Origin: Flectonema sp. DT1601
Lineage: Eukaryota; Euglenozoa; Diplonemea; Diplonemida; Diplonemidae
Assembly: GCA_964019425.1 (NCBI GenBank)
Contig: OZ025797.1
Coordinates: forward strand, 620,001 to 684,000
Direction: 5' to 3'
Length of the DNA stretch: 64,000 nt
This document shows positions 42,752 through 57,300 of this stretch, piece by piece (the stretch's first letter is position 1; each line of letters begins with the position of its first letter). Both the position numbers and the translations under genes were made by a program. The notes under the pieces are model-generated. The model was not told where the DNA came from and did no database searches. It saw nothing but the letters and a program-made list of their open reading frames with translations.

Positions 42752-45700
42752 CTTTGTCACAACAGGAGAGAAAAGAAAGAATGTCAAGGTTGGTCACCTT
42801 GCCTATCAACGCACAACATTGGTGGTCTCTACTAGACCCTGAGTGATCCCACTGGATCTCTCATCGTTCATAGTACCCTGTGTGAAGTTATAAAATCAAA
42901 GGTAAACTATGAACTACAAATGACTTAGCCTGTTATTATAATGCCACAGGCAGGCCCTGCATTCAGCAACTATCCAGCAGTGCTTGGATGTCCTGATCTT
43001 CTTCTAAAAAAAAGAAAGAAAAACAAAACTGTAGCTGGGATCACTCAGGATCAACAGACTACCAATGCTACCTGTTGTACTTGCTCACTATGGGGGGTGA
43101 TGCCAAACACCCAGAAGTACTTAACTGCTTTCCTTCTTGCTGCCCAGGAGTTTCTGACCAGAACTAATAGAAAATAAAAAGTAGATGGGAAACAATAAAA
43201 AGCAAAATGGATATAACTGAAGTTAAACAAGACAAATGAAGTAACAGACCAGAACAGAAAGAGAATTGTAATAGAAGATTACAAATAAAAAAATGCAAGT
43301 ATCAACACATGATCAGGATACACCAGCAGCTAACAAACAACATAAAATTGAAGATCAGTTGCCAGAGTATTTCAACCATGGTAGAATACTCGCCCCTCTG
43401 GCAGGGATTATCCCAGACTTGTCCTTTAATTTAGTTGGACACCATGGCTTACAACCCTTCCAGAGGGAAGCACCATTATGACTTCTATTTTTTTTCTTCA
43501 AGAAAATCATAAGGTGGGAACAAAGAAAAATGCTAAGAGGAACCCCCTATTAACACCTAAGACATCTAAACTGCAGCCCAGCCTATGCCCAATGCACTAA
43601 CAGGTCATTCCCTCACACTCAGATCAAAAAATCAAAGTTCAGAGTGCATCTTAGCGTGAATGAGAGAATTTCCTCCCGCTCATTTTGAACAAAAGGGATA
43701 GGAGAAGGGATAGAAAACGAACATAAAAATAAAATTCTAAGTGAGAAACACTTAGCAGAAACACTTAGCAGCTTTTAAGGAGCTGAAAAGCAAAAAAAAA
43801 ATCTAAGTGAGAAACACTTAGTAGAAACAATTTGTAGCTAATTAAGCTGAAAATAAAAAAATAAAAAATTTCTAAGTGAGAAATACTTAGCAACTTTTAG
43901 AACAAATATTTCAGTAAATAACCTGTAATGATTAAACCATTACAAGTTTGATGCCAAAACTGACAAGGACTGAGTTGAATTTCCAGGTGAGATTTGGACT
44001 GTTAGCTTTTGGCTAAGGCCCTCCCTGAAGAGCAAGAACAAAAAAACTACTCACACCTGAAGAAAACATACACAAAGAACACACTGTAAGCTGTGTGTGT
44101 ATTTTGTGTTTGTCACAACAGGAGAGAAAAGAAAGAATGTCAAGGTTGGTCACCTTGCCTATCAACGCACAACATTGGTGGTCTCTACTAGACCCTGAGT
44201 GATCCCACTGGATCTCTCATCGTTCATAGTACCCTGTGTGAAGTTATAAAATCAAAGGTAAACTATGAACTACAAATGACTTAGCCTGTTATTATAATGC
44301 CACAGGCAGGCCCTGCATTCAGCAACTATCCAGCAGTGCTTGGATGTCCTGATCTTCTTCTAAAAAAAAGAAAGAAAAACAAAACTGTAGCTGGGATCAC
44401 TCAGGATCAACAGACTACCAATGCTACCTGTTGTACTTGCTCACTATGGGGGGTGATGCCAAACACCCAGAAGTACTTAACTGCTTTCCTTCTTGCTGCC
44501 CAGGAGTTTCTGACCAGAACTAATAGAAAATAAAAAGTAGATGGGAAACAATAAAAAGTAAAATGGATATAACTGAAGTTAAACAAGACAAATGAAGTAA
44601 CAGACCAGAACAGAAAGAGAATTGTAATAGAAGATTACAAATAAAAAAATGCAAGTATCAACACATGATCAGGATACACCAGCAGCTAACAAACAACATA
44701 AAATTGAAGATCAGTTGCCAGAGTATTTCAACCATGGTAGAATACTCGCCCCTCTGGCAGGGATTATCCCAGACTTGTCCTTTAATTTAGTTGGACACCA
44801 TGGCTTACAACCCTTCCAGAGGGAAGCACCATTATGACTTCTATTTTTTTTCTTCAAGAAAATCATAAGGTGGGAACAAAGAAAAATGCTAAGAGGAACC
44901 CCCTATTAACACCTAAGACATCTAAACTGCAGCCCAGCCTATGCCCAATGCACTAACAGGTCATTCCCTCACACTCAGATCAAAAAATCAAAGTTCAGAG
45001 TGCATCTTAGCGTGAATGAGAGAATTTCCTCCCGCTCATTTTGAACAAAAGGGATAGGAGAAGGGATAGAAAACGAACATAAAAATAAAATTCTAAGTGA
45101 GAAACACTTAGCAGAAACACTTAGCAGCTTTTAAGGAGCTGAAAAGCAAAAAAAAAATCTAAGTGAGAAACACTTAGTAGAAACAATTTGTAGCTAATTA
45201 AGCTGAAAATAAAAAAATAAAAAATTTCTAAGTGAGAAATACTTAGCAACTTTTAGAACAAATATTTCAGTAAATAACCTGTAATGATTAAACCATTACA
45301 AGTTTGATGCCAAAACTGACAAGGACTGAGTTGAATTTCCAGGTGAGATTTGGACTGTTAGCTTTTGGCTAAGGCCCTCCCTGAAGAGCAAGAACAAAAA
45401 AACTACTCACACCTGAAGAAAACATACACAAAGAACACACTGTAAGCTGTGTGTGTATTTTGTGTTTGTCACAACAGGAGAGAAAAGAAAGAATGTCAAG
45501 GTTGGTCACCTTGCCTATCAACGCACAACATTGGTGGTCTCTACTAGACCCTGAGTGATCCCACTGGATCTCTCATCGTTCATAGTACCCTGTGTGAAGT
45601 TATAAAATCAAAGGTAAACTATGAACTACAAATGACTTAGCCTGTTATTATAATGCCACAGGCAGGCCCTGCATTCAGCAACTATCCAGCAGTGCTTGGA

Positions 45701-48700
45701 TGTCCTGATCTTCTTCTAAAAAAAAGAAAGAAAAACAAAACTGTAGCTGGGATCACTCAGGATCAACAGACTACCAATGCTACCTGTTGTACTTGCTCAC
45801 TATGGGGGGTGATGCCAAACACCCAGAAGTACTTAACTGCTTTCCTTCTTGCTGCCCAGGAGTTTCTGACCAGAACTAATAGAAAATAAAAAGTAGATGG
45901 GAAACAATAAAAAGTAAAATGGATATAACTGAAGTTAAACAAGACAAATGAAGTAACAGACCAGAACAGAAAGAGAATTGTAATAGAAGATTACAAATAA
46001 AAAAATGCAAGTATCAACACATGATCAGGATACACCAGCAGCTAACAAACAACATAAAATTGAAGATCAGTTGCCAGAGTATTTCAACCATGGTAGAATA
46101 CTCGCCCCTCTGGCAGGGATTATCCCAGACTTGTCCTTTAATTTAGTTGGACACCATGGCTTACAACCCTTCCAGAGGGAAGCACCATTATGACTTCTAT
46201 TTTTTTTCTTCAAGAAAATCATAAGGTGGGAACAAAGAAAAATGCTAAGAGGAACCCCCTATTAACACCTAAGACATCTAAACTGCAGCCCAGCCTATGC
46301 CCAATGCACTAACAGGTCATTCCCTCACACTCAGATCAAAAAATCAAAGTTCAGAGTGCATCTTAGCGTGAATGAGAGAATTTCCTCCCGCTCATTTTGA
46401 ACAAAAGGGATAGGAGAAGGGATAGAAAACGAACATAAAAATAAAATTCTAAGTGAGAAACACTTAGCAGAAACACTTAGCAGCTTTTAAGGAGCTGAAA
46501 AGCAAAAAAAAAATCTAAGTGAGAAACACTTAGTAGAAACAATTTGTAGCTAATTAAGCTGAAAATAAAAAAATAAAAAATTTCTAAGTGAGAAATACTT
46601 AGCAACTTTTAGAACAAATATTTCAGTAAATAACCTGTAATGATTAAACCATTACAAGTTTGATGCCAAAACTGACAAGGACTGAGTTGAATTTCCAGGT
46701 GAGATTTGGACTGTTAGCTTTTGGCTAAGGCCCTCCCTGAAGAGCAAGAACAAAAAAACTACTCACACCTGAAGAAAACATACACAAAGAACACACTGTA
46801 AGCTGTGTGTGTATTTTGTGTTTGTCACAACAGGAGAGAAAAGAAAGAATGTCAAGGTTGGTCACCTTGCCTATCAACGCACAACATTGGTGGTCTCTAC
46901 TAGACCCTGAGTGATCCCACTGGATCTCTCATCGTTCATAGTACCCTGTGTGAAGTTATAAAATCAAAGGTAAACTATGAACTACAAATGACTTAGCCTG
47001 TTATTATAATGCCACAGGCAGGCCCTGCATTCAGCAACTATCCAGCAGTGCTTGGATGTCCTGATCTTCTTCTAAAAAAAAGAAAGAAAAACAAAACTGT
47101 AGCTGGGATCACTCAGGATCAACAGACTACCAATGCTACCTGTTGTACTTGCTCACTATGGGGGGTGATGCCAAACACCCAGAAGTACTTAACTGCTTTC
47201 CTTCTTGCTGCCCAGGAGTTTCTGACCAGAACTAATAGAAAATAAAAAGTAGATGGGAAACAATAAAAAGTAAAATGGATATAACTGAAGTTAAACAAGA
47301 CAAATGAAGTAACAGACCAGAACAGAAAGAGAATTGTAATAGAAGATTACAAATAAAAAAATGCAAGTATCAACACATGATCAGGATACACCAGCAGCTA
47401 ACAAACAACATAAAATTGAAGATCAGTTGCCAGAGTATTTCAACCATGGTAGAATACTCGCCCCTCTGGCAGGGATTATCCCAGACTTGTCCTTTAATTT
47501 AGTTGGACACCATGGCTTACAACCCTTCCAGAGGGAAGCACCATTATGACTTCTATTTTTTTTCTTCAAGAAAATCATAAGGTGGGAACAAAGAAAAATG
47601 CTAAGAGGAACCCCCTATTAACACCTAAGACATCTAAACTGCAGCCCAGCCTATGCCCAATGCACTAACAGGTCATTCCCTCACACTCAGATCAAAAAAT
47701 CAAAGTTCAGAGTGCATCTTAGCGTGAATGAGAGAATTTCCTCCCGCTCATTTTGAACAAAAGGGATAGGAGAAGGGATAGAAAACGAACATAAAAATAA
47801 AATTCTAAGTGAGAAACACTTAGCAGAAACACTTAGCAGCTTTTAAGGAGCTGAAAAGCAAAAAAAAAATCTAAGTGAGAAACACTTAGTAGAAACAATT
47901 TGTAGCTAATTAAGCTGAAAATAAAAAAATAAAAAATTTCTAAGTGAGAAATACTTAGCAACTTTTAGAACAAATATTTCAGTAAATAACCTGTAATGAT
48001 TAAACCATTACAAGTTTGATGCCAAAACTGACAAGGACTGAGTTGAATTTCCAGGTGAGATTTGGACTGTTAGCTTTTGGCTAAGGCCCTCCCTGAAGAG
48101 CAAGAACAAAAAAACTACTCACACCTGAAGAAAACATACACAAAGAACACACTGTAAGCTGTGTGTGTATTTTGTGTTTGTCACAACAGGAGAGAAAAGA
48201 AAGAATGTCAAGGTTGGTCACCTTGCCTATCAACGCACAACATTGGTGGTCTCTACTAGACCCTGAGTGATCCCACTGGATCTCTCATCGTTCATAGTAC
48301 CCTGTGTGAAGTTATAAAATCAAAGGTAAACTATGAACTACAAATGACTTAGCCTGTTATTATAATGCCACAGGCAGGCCCTGCATTCAGCAACTATCCA
48401 GCAGTGCTTGGATGTCCTGATCTTCTTCTAAAAAAAAGAAAGAAAAACAAAACTGTAGCTGGGATCACTCAGGATCAACAGACTACCAATGCTACCTGTT
48501 GTACTTGCTCACTATGGGGGGTGATGCCAAACACCCAGAAGTACTTAACTGCTTTCCTTCTTGCTGCCCAGGAGTTTCTGACCAGAACTAATAGAAAATA
48601 AAAAGTAGATGGGAAACAATAAAAAGTAAAATGGATATAACTGAAGTTAAACAAGACAAATGAAGTAACAGACCAGAACAGAAAGAGAATTGTAATAGAA

Positions 48701-51700
48701 GATTACAAATAAAAAAATGCAAGTATCAACACATGATCAGGATACACCAGCAGCTAACAAACAACATAAAATTGAAGATCAGTTGCCAGAGTATTTCAAC
48801 CATGGTAGAATACTCGCCCCTCTGGCAGGGATTATCCCAGACTTGTCCTTTAATTTAGTTGGACACCATGGCTTACAACCCTTCCAGAGGGAAGCACCAT
48901 TATGACTTCTATTTTTTTTCTTCAAGAAAATCATAAGGTGGGAACAAAGAAAAATGCTAAGAGGAACCCCCTATTAACACCTAAGACATCTAAACTGCAG
49001 CCCAGCCTATGCCCAATGCACTAACAGGTCATTCCCTCACACTCAGATCAAAAAATCAAAGTTCAGAGTGCATCTTAGCGTGAATGAGAGAATTTCCTCC
49101 CGCTCATTTTGAACAAAAGGGATAGGAGAAGGGATAGAAAACGAACATAAAAATAAAATTCTAAGTGAGAAACACTTAGCAGAAACACTTAGCAGCTTTT
49201 AAGGAGCTGAAAAGCAAAAAAAAAATCTAAGTGAGAAACACTTAGTAGAAACAATTTGTAGCTAATTAAGCTGAAAATAAAAAAATAAAAAATTTCTAAG
49301 TGAGAAATACTTAGCAACTTTTAGAACAAATATTTCAGTAAATAACCTGTAATGATTAAACCATTACAAGTTTGATGCCAAAACTGACAAGGACTGAGTT
49401 GAATTTCCAGGTGAGATTTGGACTGTTAGCTTTTGGCTAAGGCCCTCCCTGAAGAGCAAGAACAAAAAAACTACTCACACCTGAAGAAAACATACACAAA
49501 GAACACACTGTAAGCTGTGTGTGTATTTTGTGTTTGTCACAACAGGAGAGAAAAGAAAGAATGTCAAGGTTGGTCACCTTGCCTATCAACGCACAACATT
49601 GGTGGTCTCTACTAGACCCTGAGTGATCCCACTGGATCTCTCATCGTTCATAGTACCCTGTGTGAAGTTATAAAATCAAAGGTAAACTATGAACTACAAA
49701 TGACTTAGCCTGTTATTATAATGCCACAGGCAGGCCCTGCATTCAGCAACTATCCAGCAGTGCTTGGATGTCCTGATCTTCTTCTAAAAAAAAGAAAGAA
49801 AAACAAAACTGTAGCTGGGATCACTCAGGATCAACAGACTACCAATGCTACCTGTTGTACTTGCTCACTATGGGGGGTGATGCCAAACACCCAGAAGTAC
49901 TTAACTGCTTTCCTTCTTGCTGCCCAGGAGTTTCTGACCAGAACTAATAGAAAATAAAAAGTAGATGGGAAACAATAAAAAGTAAAATGGATATAACTGA
50001 AGTTAAACAAGACAAATGAAGTAACAGACCAGAACAGAAAGAGAATTGTAATAGAAGATTACAAATAAAAAAATGCAAGTATCAACACATGATCAGGATA
50101 CACCAGCAGCTAACAAACAACATAAAATTGAAGATCAGTTGCCAGAGTATTTCAACCATGGTAGAATACTCGCCCCTCTGGCAGGGATTATCCCAGACTT
50201 GTCCTTTAATTTAGTTGGACACCATGGCTTACAACCCTTCCAGAGGGAAGCACCATTATGACTTCTATTTTTTTTCTTCAAGAAAATCATAAGGTGGGAA
50301 CAAAGAAAAATGCTAAGAGGAACCCCCTATTAACACCTAAGACATCTAAACTGCAGCCCAGCCTATGCCCAATGCACTAACAGGTCATTCCCTCACACTC
50401 AGATCAAAAAATCAAAGTTCAGAGTGCATCTTAGCGTGAATGAGAGAATTTCCTCCCGCTCATTTTGAACAAAAGGGATAGGAGAAGGGATAGAAAACGA
50501 ACATAAAAATAAAATTCTAAGTGAGAAACACTTAGCAGAAACACTTAGCAGCTTTTAAGGAGCTGAAAAGCAAAAAAAAAATCTAAGTGAGAAACACTTA
50601 GTAGAAACAATTTGTAGCTAATTAAGCTGAAAATAAAAAAATAAAAAATTTCTAAGTGAGAAATACTTAGCAACTTTTAGAACAAATATTTCAGTAAATA
50701 ACCTGTAATGATTAAACCATTACAAGTTTGATGCCAAAACTGACAAGGACTGAGTTGAATTTCCAGGTGAGATTTGGACTGTTAGCTTTTGGCTAAGGCC
50801 CTCCCTGAAGAGCAAGAACAAAAAAACTACTCACACCTGAAGAAAACATACACAAAGAACACACTGTAAGCTGTGTGTGTATTTTGTGTTTGTCACAACA
50901 GGAGAGAAAAGAAAGAATGTCAAGGTTGGTCACCTTGCCTATCAACGCACAACATTGGTGGTCTCTACTAGACCCTGAGTGATCCCACTGGATCTCTCAT
51001 CGTTCATAGTACCCTGTGTGAAGTTATAAAATCAAAGGTAAACTATGAACTACAAATGACTTAGCCTGTTATTATAATGCCACAGGCAGGCCCTGCATTC
51101 AGCAACTATCCAGCAGTGCTTGGATGTCCTGATCTTCTTCTAAAAAAAAGAAAGAAAAACAAAACTGTAGCTGGGATCACTCAGGATCAACAGACTACCA
51201 ATGCTACCTGTTGTACTTGCTCACTATGGGGGGTGATGCCAAACACCCAGAAGTACTTAACTGCTTTCCTTCTTGCTGCCCAGGAGTTTCTGACCAGAAC
51301 TAATAGAAAATAAAAAGTAGATGGGAAACAATAAAAAGTAAAATGGATATAACTGAAGTTAAACAAGACAAATGAAGTAACAGACCAGAACAGAAAGAGA
51401 ATTGTAATAGAAGATTACAAATAAAAAAATGCAAGTATCAACACATGATCAGGATACACCAGCAGCTAACAAACAACATAAAATTGAAGATCAGTTGCCA
51501 GAGTATTTCAACCATGGTAGAATACTCGCCCCTCTGGCAGGGATTATCCCAGACTTGTCCTTTAATTTAGTTGGACACCATGGCTTACAACCCTTCCAGA
51601 GGGAAGCACCATTATGACTTCTATTTTTTTTCTTCAAGAAAATCATAAGGTGGGAACAAAGAAAAATGCTAAGAGGAACCCCCTATTAACACCTAAGACA

Positions 51701-54031
51701 TCTAAACTGCAGCCCAGCCTATGCCCAATGCACTAACAGGTCATTCCCTCACACTCAGATCAAAAAATCAAAGTTCAGAGTGCATCTTAGCGTGAATGAG
51801 AGAATTTCCTCCCGCTCATTTTGAACAAAAGGGATAGGAGAAGGGATAGAAAACGAACATAAAAATAAAATTCTAAGTGAGAAACACTTAGCAGAAACAC
51901 TTAGCAGCTTTTAAGGAGCTGAAAAGCAAAAAAAAAATCTAAGTGAGAAACACTTAGTAGAAACAATTTGTAGCTAATTAAGCTGAAAATAAAAAAATAA
52001 AAAATTTCTAAGTGAGAAATACTTAGCAACTTTTAGAACAAATATTTCAGTAAATAACCTGTAATGATTAAACCATTACAAGTTTGATGCCAAAACTGAC
52101 AAGGACTGAGTTGAATTTCCAGGTGAGATTTGGACTGTTAGCTTTTGGCTAAGGCCCTCCCTGAAGAGCAAGAACAAAAAAACTACTCACACCTGAAGAA
52201 AACATACACAAAGAACACACTGTAAGCTGTGTGTGTATTTTGTGTTTGTCACAACAGGAGAGAAAAGAAAGAATGTCAAGGTTGGTCACCTTGCCTATCA
52301 ACGCACAACATTGGTGGTCTCTACTAGACCCTGAGTGATCCCACTGGATCTCTCATCGTTCATAGTACCCTGTGTGAAGTTATAAAATCAAAGGTAAACT
52401 ATGAACTACAAATGACTTAGCCTGTTATTATAATGCCACAGGCAGGCCCTGCATTCAGCAACTATCCAGCAGTGCTTGGATGTCCTGATCTTCTTCTAAA
52501 AAAAAGAAAGAAAAACAAAACTGTAGCTGGGATCACTCAGGATCAACAGACTACCAATGCTACCTGTTGTACTTGCTCACTATGGGGGGTGATGCCAAAC
52601 ACCCAGAAGTACTTAACTGCTTTCCTTCTTGCTGCCCAGGAGTTTCTGACCAGAACTAATAGAAAATAAAAAGTAGATGGGAAACAATAAAAAGTAAAAT
52701 GGATATAACTGAAGTTAAACAAGACAAATGAAGTAACAGACCAGAACAGAAAGAGAATTGTAATAGAAGATTACAAATAAAAAAATGCAAGTATCAACAC
52801 ATGATCAGGATACACCAGCAGCTAACAAACAACATAAAATTGAAGATCAGTTGCCAGAGTATTTCAACCATGGTAGAATACTCGCCCCTCTGGCAGGGAT
52901 TATCCCAGACTTGTCCTTTAATTTAGTTGGACACCATGGCTTACAACCCTTCCAGAGGGAAGCACCATTATGACTTCTATTTTTTTTCTTCAAGAAAATC
53001 ATAAGGTGGGAACAAAGAAAAATGCTAAGAGGAACCCCCTATTAACACCTAAGACATCTAAACTGCAGCCCAGCCTATGCCCAATGCACTAACAGGTCAT
53101 TCCCTCACACTCAGATCAAAAAATCAAAGTTCAGAGTGCATCTTAGCGTGAATGAGAGAATTTCCTCCCGCTCATTTTGAACAAAAGGGATAGGAGAAGG
53201 GATAGAAAACGAACATAAAAATAAAATTCTAAGTGAGAAACACTTAGCAGAAACACTTAGCAGCTTTTAAGGAGCTGAAAAGCAAAAAAAAAATCTAAGT
53301 GAGAAACACTTAGTAGAAACAATTTGTAGCTAATTAAGCTGAAAATAAAAAAATAAAAAATTTCTAAGTGAGAAATACTTAGCAACTTTTAGAACAAATA
53401 TTTCAGTAAATAACCTGTAATGATTAAACCATTACAAGTTTGATGCCAAAACTGACAAGGACTGAGTTGAATTTCCAGGTGAGATTTGGACTGTTAGCTT
53501 TTGGCTAAGGCCCTCCCTGAAGAGCAAGAACAAAAAAACTACTCACACCTGAAGAAAACATACACAAAGAACACACTGTAAGCTGTGTGTGTATTTTGTG
53601 TTTGTCACAACAGGAGAGAAAAGAAAGAATGTCAAGGTTGGTCACCTTGCCTATCAACGCACAACATTGGTGGTCTCTACTAGACCCTGAGTGATCCCAC
53701 TGGATCTCTCATCGTTCATAGTACCCTGTGTGAAGTTATAAAATCAAAGGTAAACTATGAACTACAAATGACTTAGCCTGTTATTATAATGCCACAGGCA
53801 GGCCCTGCATTCAGCAACTATCCAGCAGTGCTTGGATGTCCTGATCTTCTTCTAAAAAAAAGAAAGAAAAACAAAACTGTAGCTGGGATCACTCAGGATC
53901 AACAGACTACCAATGCTACCTGTTGTACTTGCTCACTATGGGGGGTGATGCCAAACACCCAGAAGTACTTAACTGCTTTCCTTCTTGCTGCCCAGGAGTT
54001 TCTGACCAGAACTAATAGAAAATAAAAAGTA

Positions 54032-54333
54032 CTGCAACTGGAAATATTACTGCGCTGAATAATTACTGCGGGGAAATATTACTGCGCGGAAAAATTAGTG
54101 CGGTTTTTTTGAGAAAAGATTAGTGCGGTTTTTTCCACTTGGTGGTAGAAAAAAATTTGGTTGCTTTTTTGCTGTGTAAGGCACCAGCAGAAAAATGCAT
54201 CTGGAGAAAAAATCACTTCTGAGCAGAAATATTAGTGCGGTGGAAATATTACTGCGTGGAAAAATTAGTGCGGTTTTTTGCAGATTTGGAAATTAGTGCG
54301 GTTTTTTCCGCGCAGTAATATTTCCAGTTGCAG
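54032..54333. mobile_element. Complete 302-bp MITE with 24-bp perfect TIRs and TA target-site duplication
   Basis: The ends CTGCAACTGGAAATATTACT (continuing GCGC) are exact reverse complements. The insertion splits AAAAAGTAGATGGG of the satellite, with TA on both sides (54030-54031 and 54334-54335), which is the target preference of Tc1/mariner-type transposases. There is no coding capacity. The interior repeats TTAGTGCGG and TTACTGCG motifs. It is present in only one of the units in this window. Confidence 0.93.
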
Positions 54334-57300
54334 TAGATGGGAAACAATAAAAAGTAAAATGGATATAACTGAAGTTAAACAAGACAAATGAAGTAACAGA
54401 CCAGAACAGAAAGAGAATTGTAATAGAAGATTACAAATAAAAAAATGCAAGTATCAACACATGATCAGGATACACCAGCAGCTAACAAACAACATAAAAT
54501 TGAAGATCAGTTGCCAGAGTATTTCAACCATGGTAGAATACTCGCCCCTCTGGCAGGGATTATCCCAGACTTGTCCTTTAATTTAGTTGGACACCATGGC
54601 TTACAACCCTTCCAGAGGGAAGCACCATTATGACTTCTATTTTTTTTCTTCAAGAAAATCATAAGGTGGGAACAAAGAAAAATGCTAAGAGGAACCCCCT
54701 ATTAACACCTAAGACATCTAAACTGCAGCCCAGCCTATGCCCAATGCACTAACAGGTCATTCCCTCACACTCAGATCAAAAAATCAAAGTTCAGAGTGCA
54801 TCTTAGCGTGAATGAGAGAATTTCCTCCCGCTCATTTTGAACAAAAGGGATAGGAGAAGGGATAGAAAACGAACATAAAAATAAAATTCTAAGTGAGAAA
54901 CACTTAGCAGAAACACTTAGCAGCTTTTAAGGAGCTGAAAAGCAAAAAAAAAATCTAAGTGAGAAACACTTAGTAGAAACAATTTGTAGCTAATTAAGCT
55001 GAAAATAAAAAAATAAAAAATTTCTAAGTGAGAAATACTTAGCAACTTTTAGAACAAATATTTCAGTAAATAACCTGTAATGATTAAACCATTACAAGTT
55101 TGATGCCAAAACTGACAAGGACTGAGTTGAATTTCCAGGTGAGATTTGGACTGTTAGCTTTTGGCTAAGGCCCTCCCTGAAGAGCAAGAACAAAAAAACT
55201 ACTCACACCTGAAGAAAACATACACAAAGAACACACTGTAAGCTGTGTGTGTATTTTGTGTTTGTCACAACAGGAGAGAAAAGAAAGAATGTCAAGGTTG
55301 GTCACCTTGCCTATCAACGCACAACATTGGTGGTCTCTACTAGACCCTGAGTGATCCCACTGGATCTCTCATCGTTCATAGTACCCTGTGTGAAGTTATA
55401 AAATCAAAGGTAAACTATGAACTACAAATGACTTAGCCTGTTATTATAATGCCACAGGCAGGCCCTGCATTCAGCAACTATCCAGCAGTGCTTGGATGTC
55501 CTGATCTTCTTCTAAAAAAAAGAAAGAAAAACAAAACTGTAGCTGGGATCACTCAGGATCAACAGACTACCAATGCTACCTGTTGTACTTGCTCACTATG
55601 GGGGGTGATGCCAAACACCCAGAAGTACTTAACTGCTTTCCTTCTTGCTGCCCAGGAGTTTCTGACCAGAACTAATAGAAAATAAAAAGTAGATGGGAAA
55701 CAATAAAAAGTAAAATGGATATAACTGAAGTTAAACAAGACAAATGAAGTAACAGACCAGAACAGAAAGAGAATTGTAATAGAAGATTACAAATAAAAAA
55801 ATGCAAGTATCAACACATGATCAGGATACACCAGCAGCTAACAAACAACATAAAATTGAAGATCAGTTGCCAGAGTATTTCAACCATGGTAGAATACTCG
55901 CCCCTCTGGCAGGGATTATCCCAGACTTGTCCTTTAATTTAGTTGGACACCATGGCTTACAACCCTTCCAGAGGGAAGCACCATTATGACTTCTATTTTT
56001 TTTCTTCAAGAAAATCATAAGGTGGGAACAAAGAAAAATGCTAAGAGGAACCCCCTATTAACACCTAAGACATCTAAACTGCAGCCCAGCCTATGCCCAA
56101 TGCACTAACAGGTCATTCCCTCACACTCAGATCAAAAAATCAAAGTTCAGAGTGCATCTTAGCGTGAATGAGAGAATTTCCTCCCGCTCATTTTGAACAA
56201 AAGGGATAGGAGAAGGGATAGAAAACGAACATAAAAATAAAATTCTAAGTGAGAAACACTTAGCAGAAACACTTAGCAGCTTTTAAGGAGCTGAAAAGCA
56301 AAAAAAAAATCTAAGTGAGAAACACTTAGTAGAAACAATTTGTAGCTAATTAAGCTGAAAATAAAAAAATAAAAAATTTCTAAGTGAGAAATACTTAGCA
56401 ACTTTTAGAACAAATATTTCAGTAAATAACCTGTAATGATTAAACCATTACAAGTTTGATGCCAAAACTGACAAGGACTGAGTTGAATTTCCAGGTGAGA
56501 TTTGGACTGTTAGCTTTTGGCTAAGGCCCTCCCTGAAGAGCAAGAACAAAAAAACTACTCACACCTGAAGAAAACATACACAAAGAACACACTGTAAGCT
56601 GTGTGTGTATTTTGTGTTTGTCACAACAGGAGAGAAAAGAAAGAATGTCAAGGTTGGTCACCTTGCCTATCAACGCACAACATTGGTGGTCTCTACTAGA
56701 CCCTGAGTGATCCCACTGGATCTCTCATCGTTCATAGTACCCTGTGTGAAGTTATAAAATCAAAGGTAAACTATGAACTACAAATGACTTAGCCTGTTAT
56801 TATAATGCCACAGGCAGGCCCTGCATTCAGCAACTATCCAGCAGTGCTTGGATGTCCTGATCTTCTTCTAAAAAAAAGAAAGAAAAACAAAACTGTAGCT
56901 GGGATCACTCAGGATCAACAGACTACCAATGCTACCTGTTGTACTTGCTCACTATGGGGGGTGATGCCAAACACCCAGAAGTACTTAACTGCTTTCCTTC
57001 TTGCTGCCCAGGAGTTTCTGACCAGAACTAATAGAAAATAAAAAGTAGATGGGAAACAATAAAAAGTAAAATGGATATAACTGAAGTTAAACAAGACAAA
57101 TGAAGTAACAGACCAGAACAGAAAGAGAATTGTAATAGAAGATTACAAATAAAAAAATGCAAGTATCAACACATGATCAGGATACACCAGCAGCTAACAA
57201 ACAACATAAAATTGAAGATCAGTTGCCAGAGTATTTCAACCATGGTAGAATACTCGCCCCTCTGGCAGGGATTATCCCAGACTTGTCCTTTAATTTAGTT

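Noticed and set aside
54265-54450. 61-codon minus-strand frame across the MITE border
   Set aside because: It spans the junction of the MITE and the satellite, so it is a chance frame.
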